From Cyanophora paradoxa (Eukaryota > Glaucocystophyceae > Cyanophorales > Cyanophoraceae), in assembly GCA_004431415.1 (NCBI GenBank), contig QPMI01000434.1, positions 62,001 through 126,000 on the forward strand: a stretch of 64,000 nt of DNA, written 5' to 3'. Under the pieces are notes generated by a model. The model did not search any database. It had not been told where the DNA came from and saw nothing but the letters and a program-made list of their open reading frames with translations. The translations under genes and the position numbers were made by a program. Shown here piece after piece: positions 21,109-29,663 of this stretch (positions within the stretch are counted from its first letter, which is position 1; each line of letters opens with the position of its first letter).

Positions 21109-22604
21109 ATGGACAACGTGCGCCCCCCCTCCCCTGCCCGCGGGCCCTCCTCCCGCCTTCTTCTCTGAAGGGACTGCGCAGGGCCCGGCGACGACCTCGC
21201 GGAAGGCGCGGATCAACTTCGGCGGCGTGCAGGAGCGCGAGTTCTCGCGGGAGGACCGTGCGCCCCGCCCCGCCGCCCCCGCCGCTCCCGCTGCCGCGCG
21301 AATCCGACGCCGGTCTCGCCGCAGCCGACGCACCGAAGTCGGTGAAAGAGATGGTGGAGGCGCGCAGGCGGGCCAAGGAGGAGGCCTCGCGCATCGACTT
21401 CGAGGCGCGCCGAGCCCTCCTCCCCGCGCGCCCCCGCCCTCTTCCTCTCCTTCCTCTGAGCGGGGCGCAGGACGCGGTGAAGCCGCTCTTCGACGAGATC
21501 CTGAATACGGGCCAGATCGAGAAGGAGACTGTCGGCGCCCTCCAGGAGTGGCTCGACCAGTGCGCCCTGCCGGCGCCCGCCTCGCCGGCCCCGCGGCCGG
21601 CCCCCGCGCCGCCCCCTCCTCGCCTCTGACGGCGCGCCGCTCCGCGCAGGTACTCGGCGACGCTGCCGCAGGAGCAGCGGCAGGTGGTCACGCAGTCTCT
21701 GGACCACATGTTCGACAAGACCAAGGTCGAGCTGGCGTCGCAAACGAACAAGGAGGCGGAGCGGGCGCAGCGGCTCTACTCGGAGGTCAAGAAGTCGATC
21801 GAGGACGAGGTCAAGGTGATCCGGGAGAAGCTCGACGGCGGCTCCTTCAAGAAGAACATCGCCAAGCTGACGGCGAGCAGCAAGGACCACGAGATCCAGC
21901 GCCTCGGGGAGCAGCTGGAGGAGATGCGGGGGCGCCTGGTGAGCCTCGAGAAGACCTGGCGCGACGCCGACGATGCCTCCAAGAAGCAGATGGAGGACCT
22001 CGTCAAGGAGCGGGACCAGCTCAAGGCCGACCTCGCCAAGGCCACGCCCACCGCCTCCCAGATCCTCCAGCCGCCCAAGACCGCCGGCGGCAGCAGCGCC
22101 GCCGCCGCCGGCACCGCCGCCTCCTCCCAGCAGGTCGAGCAGTACGAGAAGCAGGCCCGCCCCGCTCCGCCTTCCCGCCCAGCTCTTCTCCTTTCCTCTT
22201 CCTCGTGCTGACCCGCCCCGTGCGCGCAGATCAAGCAGCTGACGCTTCAGAACGAGATGCTGATGAAGATTGTGCAGGAGATGCGGCAGCACAGGGTGCG
22301 CGCGGCCCTGCTGGCCCCTGCGCCCCGGCTCCGGCTGAGGGCTCGCGGGGCGGCAGGCGGCGCGCGAGAAGGGCGCCCACGAGGACCACGACGACGAGGA
22401 GGCTGGCTCCAAGGTTCCCTCCTTCCCGCCCCCGCCTCCGCCCCCCGCCCCCCGCCTGAACCCCCGCAGCAGACCCCGAGCCGGCCGGGCCTGGCCGTCT
22501 CGCGCTCGCAGCGCGTGCAGCAGCGCGCTGTGGCCGGCCCGAAGCGGAGCCAGGTCCTCGCCAGCCTCCCCACCTCGCTCCAGAAGTCCCCCTACCTCGT
22601 ATAA
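21109..22604 (+). CDS. Coiled-coil protein of unknown function
   Basis: I do not recognise this gene. The first exon is only nine nt (MDN), followed by an exon reading GPATTSRKARINFGGVQ. Later segments include KSVKEMVEARRRAKEEA, FDEILNTGQIEKETVGALQ and YSATLPQEQRQVV. A strongly charged heptad-rich coiled coil then runs from about DKTKVELASQ to DLVKERDQLKADLAKA, with a shorter second coil IKQLTLQNEMLMKIVQEM. The C terminus is basic and ends LQKSPYLV at TAA 22602-22604. Two introns have GC donors (after IDFE near 21402, and 22155-22229 after EKQ). It is probably a structural or adaptor protein, possibly cytoskeletal, but no catalytic motif is visible. Confidence 0.75.
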
Positions 22605-22903
22605 TACCGACCCGCGGCGCCGGGGCTGCCGCCCGCGCCGCCCGCGCCCCCGCACGGAGGCCGGCTCCTGAACTAGACGCGAGCCCGCCCCCACGCCCCT
22701 CCAGCCCAGTGACTTCTTTTTCGCCGCCCTGTTAAGGCCTCTTACCGGCCCCTTTGTATGCAGGCGTTCGTACATATATGCTATGCGCTAGTGCTTCTGA
22801 AACGCCAACGGTGTGCTACTGTACCCCGGCCGCGGGTGGTGGCACCGTGGTGCTAACAATCGAGCTTGCGGGCCGGGCCGCGCGCGGGTTTGATCTAGGC
22901 AAA

Positions 22904-25076
22904 ATGTACGGACAGCAGCAGCAGTACGGGCGGCCTACCGGCGGATATGCACCGCCACCGCCTGGATCACCGGCCGACTACGGCGTCGGGTTCGGTGCTG
23001 GCCGCACGTCTTACGGGCGTGACAGCTCTGGCCAAGACGTCTATTCGCGTGACGAGGTCCGGGCCGGGCTCAACAAGAAGCCGGCCTCGGAGTGCTGCGG
23101 CTGCATCCCCTTCGGTAGCGACGACTCGCGCGAAGATCCGGCGTTCTCGTCGTATGGACAGCGTCAAGGCGGCGCGTTTTCGAGGCCTGGTTCGTGCCCC
23201 GCCGGCGTCGATGTTCGAGGCCCCAAATCAACTCCTTGTCGCAGGCCGCGGCCCGCCTCCGCCGCCCCCCGATCTGAGCCGCGGGCCGTCTGCGATCATC
23301 CCGCCTGCTCGCGCCGATTCTAACAGCACGCCGACGTTGGAGCTCGAGGGTGACCGCCGTCCCGCCAAGCGAACCTCCGGCCTCGCGAGGCCGCCGGCAC
23401 CGCGTTCGCCCCTTGCGAGGCTCTTATCGCGCTCGTTTCCGCAGGTGCACCGAAGGGCTGGGAGAACCGCGCGCGCCGCCGCAGGACGACTGTCACCTCA
23501 GAAAGGTTGGCCACCCGCGCGCAAGCGTCGCGTTGCGCGGCGAGTCAAGCTGACGGGCGCCGCGCGCAGCCTGCAGGCAGAGGTGCTGGAGCTCGTGTCA
23601 CTCCGGCTGCGCGCGGGGCCCCTGGACTGACGTCGACGCGCGCGCAGGACGCGGCGCGCTACAAGGCGCCCAGGTACCCCAAGGCGGCGCAGGACGTCGA
23701 ACGGATCACGTCGGTGCGGTGCCGTGCGGGGGCGCAGGGGGCGCCGGCGTGGCGTTGACGCCGGCGGGGCGCCAGGTGCTGGGGAAGAACGTCCTCTTCC
23801 TGCACCTGCGCGAGGAGCAGCGCGACGTCGTCGTCGGCGCCATGTTCGAGGCGCGCCCCCGCCCCGCCCCGCCCCGCCCCGCCGCTGCCGCCGGGCGGCG
23901 AGCGCCGGCGCCGGAGCAGGTGCGGAAGTCGGCGGGGGAGATCATCATCAGACAGGGTGAGGACCTCTCGCTTCGCTCGTTCGAATTCCCGTTCCCGCAG
24001 CAGTCACTCAGTCTAGCCACGCAGGCGATCAGGGCGATTATTTCTACATCGTTGAGCAGGGAATCTGGTGCGGGCCCCGCCCCGCCCCGCCCCGCCCGCC
24101 CCGCCCCGCCCGCCCCGCCCGCCCGGCCCCGCCCCGCCCCGCCCCGCCCCGCCGCGCCCCGCCGCGTCCTGGCCTCCTCGGCTGAGGCGGGGCGGGGGGC
24201 AGCGACGTGTTCGTGTCGACGGACGGGCAGCAGCCGCGGCACGTGCTCGAGTGCGGCCCCGGGAAGAGCTTCGGCGAGCTCGCCCTCATGTACAACGCCC
24301 CCCGCGCCGCCACCGTCGTCGTGCGTGGGCCCCCGCCCCCGCCTCCGCCCTCACAGATCCTCTCCTCTGCGCCCCGCCGACGCGCTCGCCTCGCGCAGGC
24401 CCGCTCGGAAGTCCGGCTCTGGGCCCTCGATCGCCTCACCTTCAAGCTCATCCTCATGCAGGCGAGCCGCCCGCCCTTCCCCCTCGCCCGCACCGCCCCG
24501 CAGGCGTCGCTGAGCGGGGCCGCGGCGCGCAGAGCACCGTGCAGCAGCGCTCGCTGCTCAGCGGCTTCGTCGAGAAGGTCCGGCCCCCTCTCGTCGCCAT
24601 GCAGCGACGCGTGAGCACGGGGGGTGAACGCGGCGGGGCGGCAGGTGCCGCTGCTGGCGAACCTGTCGAAGGCGGAGCGGCTGCAGGTGGTGGACGCGCT
24701 GGAGGAGCGCGAGGTCGAGGCCGGGGCCGTCGTCATCGCCCAGGGCGACCCCGGCGACGAGTTCTATATCGTCGAGAAGGGCGAGCTCGTGGCCCTCCAG
24801 TCCCCGGACCCCTCCTCCCGCCCCGTCGAGGTCGGCCGCCTCAAGGCCGGCGACTACTTCGGCGAGATGGCGCTGCTGCACGACCGGCCCCGGGCGGCCA
24901 CGGTGCAGGCGACGACCAAGTGCCGCATCCTCGCCATGCAGCGGGACACCTTCACCCGCCTCATGGGCCCCGTCTCCGACTACATGAACCGCCGCGCCAC
25001 CGCCTACCAGAAGGCCTCCGCCGCCTCCGGCTCCGACGACGGCATCGTCGGCGTCTTCAAGCGCCTCTTCAACTGA
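22904..25076 (+). CDS. cAMP-dependent protein kinase regulatory subunit
   Basis: Holds the PKA catalytic subunit inactive until cAMP binds. The N terminus is MYGQQQQYG followed by Gly/Tyr/Pro-rich sequence and a CCGC cluster; no RII-type dimerisation/docking helix pair is seen. An inhibitor motif RRRRTTV follows, with Thr at the phosphate-accepting position, so it is substrate-like (RII-type). Two cyclic-nucleotide domains follow, with phosphate-binding cassettes [16 protein letters not shown] and [22 protein letters not shown] fits cAMP rather than cGMP. A 13-nt micro-exon (23570-23582, SLQAE) joins the inhibitor segment to [12 protein letters not shown]. The introns after GAMFE and KLILMQ have GC donors. 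The C terminus is GVFKRLFN. Exon borders between about 23190 and 23430 are uncertain. Confidence 0.9.
23570..23582 (+). other. 13-nt micro-exon of PKA regulatory subunit
   Basis: CCTGCAGGCAGAG lies between CGCGCGCAG and GTGCTGG. With the two nt left from the preceding exon it reads S-L-Q-A-E and keeps phase into the next exon at 23648. Conserved spacing between the inhibitor site and the first cAMP domain supports its inclusion. Confidence 0.65.
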
Positions 25077-25281
25077 CCGCCGCCGCGCCCCTGGGCCTCT
25101 ACATCCCCTAGTCCTACTCCTCGGCGGACCGCGCTCGGCCGGCCCCCTCGCTAGTCGCCCGCTTGATGTTTCCGTAGATTCGGTCCGCGCAATGGTGGCC
25201 GTTGCGCGGCAGCACCAGTGGCGTGCACCGATGTTTAGCTAATCTATACTACTAGTATGGTACGCGTGCGGCTGGTGGGGC
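25077..25281. other. Convergent 3' spacer, PKA-R / EF-hand gene
   Basis: A 205-bp AT-richer spacer with no gene. Both 3' UTRs must fit in or overlap here. Confidence 0.4.
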
Positions 25282-25976
25282 TCAGAGGAGCTCGGGCTCC
25301 TCGGCGAGGTCGAAGGCGGCGTCGTCGAGGGGGGAGGGGGCGGCGTCGGCGCCGGCCTCGCAGCAGAGGGCGCCGCGGAGCTCGACGAACTCGACCTCGT
25401 CGTCCGCCTCGGCCGAGGCGGCGTCGCCCGAGTGGTCCCCGTGGAGCACGTCCTTGAAGTCCGCCGTCAGGTTCGTCCCCGCGTCCTTCACGTACTCCAT
25501 GTCCGACACCCGCCCGTCCCCGTCGTGGTCCATCTGGCCCCCGCTCAGCGGGCGAGCAGAGGGGCCGCCCGCCCGCCAGGGGGCGCCGCACCCCGTTGAA
25601 CTCGACGTCGGTGACGGGGTAGACGGCCTTCACGCGGCAGTCGAAGGGGTCGTGGGGGTCCGCGCGGGGCAGCCACGCCGAGAGGGCCGCGTTGATCTGC
25701 GCGGCGCTCTCTCAGCGGGCGCGGAGGACCGCGGCGTGGTCGGCGTGGCGGCACCGTCGCAAGGTCCGCTGTCGCGTCGGGCTCGTCCAGGCCGATGATC
25801 CTGCGTAGGCGGGCGCGTGAGGCCGACTGTGCCGGGTCCACGCCGGCCCCGCAAACAGGGGAGGCAAGGCTCACTTCTGGATCTTGTGGACCAGCTTGTG
25901 GAAAGCGAGCTGCGGGCAGTCCGACTCAGGGAAGAGCCGTACGAAGCTCGGCTGGACGACTCACGTCCGGGTCCAT
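25282..25976 (-). CDS. Small EF-hand protein
   Basis: Reconstructed as five exons from ATG 25976: MDPD, then LAFHKLVHKIQK, IIGLDEPDATADLAT, INAALSAWLPRADPHDPF...VTDVEFNG, and a last exon beginning MDHDGDGRVSDMEYV. All phases agree, and the first intron has a canonical GTGAGT donor with CTGAG near its acceptor. The last exon has a complete EF-hand loop, DHDGDGRVSDME, with acidic residues at positions 1, 3, 5 and 12, so calcium binding is expected. The INAALSAWLP / VKAVYPVTDVEFNG part may be a partner hand that has lost its ligands. The tail is acidic and ends EEPELL. No closer family is recognised. The gene is convergent with PKA-R. Confidence 0.65.
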
Positions 25977-26283
25977 GGTAGCCAGGAACGCTGGGCAAGC
26001 TGCCACAACCTGTGCCGTCGACTGCGCGGGCGCCACAGCCTGCACTCTAGTTTAGCTAGGCGTGCCTTCGGAAAGCGGACGAGCCGAACGAGTTCAGGTC
26101 CAGCGGAAGACGGAAGACGGCTATTAGCTCAAGATCACATTCTTACTAGCATTCGAGCCACCACCGAGCACGCGGAAAGGCCCGGAAGGCCCGTCAGTTA
26201 AAAACTCCCCGACGCTTTCTCGAAACGATGTGCATCGGTCCAAACGCACCGCTGGGGGCGCTGCAGCGGCCGGAGGCGGCGGC

Positions 26284-26529
26284 ATGGCGGCGGTAGCGGA
26301 GAACGGCATGCCTTTCAGGCTGTTTCAGCTAATCGAGGGGTACGCTCTCCTCATTCGTGGGGAAACCAAGCTGCTAGGGCCTCGCTCAGCCTTCTGGAGT
26401 AACGCGAAAAGCATCCAAGCGCAGCGTCTCGTTTCCAGCATCGCGGCATGCATTTCAGACACGACCAACGACATCTGGACTAGCCCTGGTAGCTGTTTGG
26501 CTAGCAGTGGGCCGCCGGTCGAATCGTAA
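26284..26529 (+). CDS. Small orphan ORF sharing a motif with the gene at 63.5 kb
   Basis: An uninterrupted 81-codon frame begins MAAVAENGMPF at ATG 26284 and stops at 26527-26529, in an otherwise gene-poor, AT-richer stretch. Its amino-acid composition is not the Arg/Pro/Ala bias of shadow frames in this genome. Near its end it reads ISDTTNDIWTSPGSC. The C-terminal exon at 63506-63684 on the other strand reads ISDTTNDIWTSPSSC, with 41 of 43 nucleotides identical. It could be a small gene, one exon of a larger gene, or a captured fragment. No function is proposed. Confidence 0.4.
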   Translation: MAAVAENGMPFRLFQLIEGYALLIRGETKLLGPRSAFWSNAKSIQAQRLVSSIAACISDTTNDIWTSPGSCLASSGPPVES

Positions 26530-27082
26530 GGGCTCAGACAGATAGGCAAGTGACGTCGAAAATCGAAATCGAATACCGAAGCTCGAGATCGAAACCTAGG
26601 CCTACTTACCCTACGGGCTTAAGATCAAGAGATCAAAGGTGCGGGCCGTGCCCTGCACCGAGCTGCAGACGCTGGCAGCGCCTAGCTCGTCGTCGGCATG
26701 CAGGCAGGCAGCAGCAGAGGGCCCTGAGCGAAAATGGCATCCAGCAGCATCGCATATGACGCCGATGCGCTTGTCGTCCGCCTCGGCCTCGAGGTGAATA
26801 CGCGCCGTCCACGGGGGCTGAACGGGCCCCAGCCGAGCCGAGCCTTCGCCGCGCGCCGCTGAGCCTCGCTGATATGCTTACTTCAGATTGAAGCGATCTC
26901 GAGCGCGCTATCTAGATCGAAAGAGCTGCGGTGGAGCAGAGGCGTCGAGGGTTCTTTTCAGCGTGTCTCAAGACACCTTCGCATGCTTCACGTACTTTCG
27001 TCGAAGGTGCGTTCCCTCTGCTCATTTCTCCTGTGGCGTTTCTTCGAAGCCTCCTAGAAGCTCCGCTGCTCCAGCCTAGCCG
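26530..27082. other. Intergenic region upstream of 27083 gene
   Basis: An AT-richer spacer of about 550 bp. No convincing exon or RNA gene is seen. Confidence 0.4.
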
Positions 27083-27924
27083 ATGAGCGATCCCACGACG
27101 TCGACCGGATACGGCCCGCAGAATCGGGTGCAGCTGCGGGACGCAGAGCGCGCGAAGCGAATCAGGCAGGCGCTTGACTTCGTGCGGCATCAGCTGCAAG
27201 CCTTCACCGCTCCAGCGGGTAACGTGGGGTTCTTGTGCGCGCCCGCTCCGGACCCGGCGTGCGATCACGAGCGGTGCAGCTCACGCCGACGGGGCCGCAG
27301 CCGGAGGATTCTCTCCAGCGGGGCGCCGCTGCCGAGCACGCGTGCGCTGGACTCTGCGATCGGACTGATCGACGCGTGCGCCGCGGAGCTGGAGCAGCAG
27401 GGGGCCGGCGCGGGCGCAGGGGGCGGCGGAGGGGGCCCCGCCGCGCTGTCCCGCGCGAGCTCGGGCACCTTCTCCTCCAGCGGGACCTCGTCCCTGGGGA
27501 TCTTGGAGCAGCAGCAGCAGCAGCCACGACCCTTCCGCCCCCCCGTTCCCCGCGCCAGCCGCCGCCTCTCCTCCCGCGTCTCCTCGGTGCGCGAGCAGCC
27601 TGGGCCGGCCCCCGCACCCGCCCCCGCACCCGCCCGCCCGACACCGCGCGGCAGGAATTCTCGCGGGGGGAGGCGGGGGCGGGGCAGCAGGAGGGCCAGC
27701 AGGCCGCCGGTGCGGCCGGCGAGTCGGTGCTGGTGCGGGAGCAGCGCGCGGGGTACAGGCTCCAGGTGCTCGGGGCAGCCTCCGCCGGGCCGAGCGGGGC
27801 GGGGGCGTCGCCGTACGCCCCTCCGGCGCCGGCGCCTCTCCACCCGCAGCTCGCCGAGAGCTTCGTCCGGGCCCGCCCCAAGGCCTCCTCCGACCCCAAC
27901 GTCGTCTCCATCGTCCTCTCCTGA
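27083..27924 (+). CDS. Hypothetical protein, three exons
   Basis: I do not recognise this protein. Exon 1 starts MSDPTTSTGYGPQN and contains a charged helix RDAERAKRIRQALDFVRHQLQAF. An intron of about 66 nt (GTGCGC donor near 27235, CCGCAG acceptor at 27300) leads to an exon with ALDSAIGLIDACAAELEQQG, a Gly/Ser stretch, a short Gln run and RRLSSRVSS. A second intron ends at GCGGCAG before EFSRGEAGAGQQEG. The C-terminal exon contains SVLVREQRAGYRLQVLG and ends KASSDPNVVSIVLS at TGA 27922-27924. The two helical segments could pack together, and the rest looks disordered. Phase agreement across both introns supports a real gene. Confidence 0.6.
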
Positions 27925-28224
27925 CGGCCCCCGCCCGCCGCCTCCGCCCGCCCCCTGCGGCTTCCTCGCTTTGCCCTCGTCTTCGCTTTGAGCGTTTCGC
28001 CCCGAGGCTCGACTCGGCCCGAGGTGCGGCGCAGTTTACGTATGCTTCAAATTTAGCGCTTTGCATTTTCGAATTTCTTTGTACAGTGCTTCATCTTCAC
28101 ATGCACAGATATCGATAGGTAGATAAACGTAGCTTAAGACTCCGGAAAATTGAATTTCTGCACCTGAAGCTGGCCTGCACCTAACCTTGATCTAGATCTC
28201 TGTCTCCTGGTTGCAAGTGAACAG

Positions 28225-29379
28225 CTAGGGGGCGGGCGGGGCGGGGAGGGCGGGCCCCTTCATGAAGGCCTCGGCCTCGTTGCGGAGGGCCCACCAGGCG
28301 TCGCAGAGGGGCTGTATGCCGTCGCAGAGGCCCGGGAGCCAGGGCTTGATGATGGCGAAGTGGAGGACCTTGGCGCCGGCGGCGTCCCAGAGGTGGCCCC
28401 GGTTCCCCTCCTCCCGCTGGGGCACCATCGTCAGCGGCATCATGTCGTAGCGGACGGGCAGGACGGTGAAGCGCGACCCGAAGTAGCGGTTCAGCAGCGC
28501 CTGCTCCAGGGGCCCCAGGTACGTCGCCCCCTCCCGCACCGCCGGGCAGTTCTGCTTGCCGGGGAGGAAGCAGCCGGGGGTGCGCGCGTACTCCATGCGC
28601 GGGGCGTCCCAGGGGGTCGAGAGGCGCAGCAGCTCCGCGAAGTCCTCCGCCGAGGGCCGCATCACCAGCACGCCCCCGTTCACCGTCACCCCGAACTCCG
28701 TCGTCTGGAACAGGCCCATGTCGATCACGCCTGCACGCCCCGCCCGCCCGCGGCGCCCGCTCAGAGAGGGGCGAGGCGGGCGGCGGGCGAAGGGGAGCCC
28801 GGGGGCGTGGGGCACACCGCAGGGCGGGTGGCAGTCGAAGAGCTCGTCGGCGTTCTGCACGACGATCGCGTCGGAGTCCATCCAGACGAGCCTCTTGTAC
28901 TCCGTGAGCTGGAAGAGCCGCAGCTTCGTGAAGACGCCGGCGACCTGCCCCTGCCTGAAGGTTGAATCTGTTAGCTCAGGCTGGCTTAAGAATCTCTTGA
29001 ATTTTACCCCAGCGGACTTGTCGCGGACGGGATCTCGATGGGGTCCACGACGACCACGCGGTCGAAGAAGAGGGAGAGCATGAGGCGCTCGATTTCCGGG
29101 ACCTCGGGCGTCACCATGCACACGAGCTGGCACGGCGCGTTAGCCAGGCGTGCGATCGGTGCCTCGATCGAAAACGCGACTGACTTGGCGCGTGGTGTTC
29201 GTCTTGAGCAGGCTGTACGCGAGGACGACCGCTCCGGTCACGCACTCGCTATTCGTCGCCAGCGTGATCCACGCCTCGCCCTCGACGGAGCGCATGTGCG
29301 CGTGGGGCGCCCGCTGCGCCAGCGCGTGCTGCGCATGCCCGCCCAGCAGCGCCAGCAAGAAGAGTCCCAGCCACGGCAT
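28225..29379 (-). CDS. GT8-family glycosyltransferase, glycogenin/GUX-like, secretory
   Basis: Transfers a sugar from a nucleotide-sugar donor; acceptor unknown. The N terminus is a signal peptide (MPWLGLFLLALLGGHAQHALAQ), so it acts in the ER or Golgi. The Rossmann-like GT8 core follows: ITLATNSECVTGAVVLAYSLLKTN, CMVTPEVPEIERLML, VFTKLRLFQLTEYKRLVWMD with the DxD motif DSD, NADELF, VNGGVLVM, GPLEQALLNRYF, and HFAIIKPWLPG, which corresponds to the HxxGxxKPW segment. The intron before GQVAGVF starts GTCCGCG. It ends in a short Pro/Ala tail at TAG 28225-28227. The signal peptide and its spacing favour GUX/PGSIP-like enzymes over cytosolic glycogenin. The gene is divergent from membralin. Confidence 0.85.
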
Positions 29380-29515
29380 CCCCCGCTTGCCCGATGGGCA
29401 CTAGCTATCGGAAGTCTGCAAACATTGCCGCTCGCCACTCCTCGCCGGCGCAGGCTCGGTCAGAATCACCCTGAGCAATAGACACTCCCAGGATTCGAAC
29501 CGTGAGACCCTCCGC

Positions 29516-29570
29516 GATCTGGTTGGCGGGCTCGGGGTACACCCGCCGATCTGCTTGGCGGGCTCGGGCG
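29516..29570. repeat. Tandem duplication of a 21-bp unit
   Basis: GATCTGGTTGGCGGGCTCGG occurs at about 29516 and again, with one change, at about 29548, both upstream of the GT8 start codon. Probably a short local duplication in the shared GT8/membralin promoter region. Confidence 0.7.
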
Positions 29571-29663
29571 GGCGAGGCGAGGCGCCCAAGGCGACCGCCT
29601 TCGCGAGCTCTCACCAGCGTTTTGAATTGGGCTGAAGCCACCGAGCTGCTTCGAGCGGCCGCG

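Noticed and set aside
20535-21629. A long plus-strand frame spanning the 20-21 kb spacer
   Set aside because: Upstream of 21109 it shows no domain and mixed composition, and the downstream part overlaps the real coiled-coil gene in the wrong frame.
29485-29530. A tRNA T-arm-like stretch on the minus strand (GGTTCGAATCC near 29492)
   Set aside because: The T-stem does not pair well, and no matching 5' acceptor strand, D-arm or anticodon arm is found within 75-90 nt upstream.
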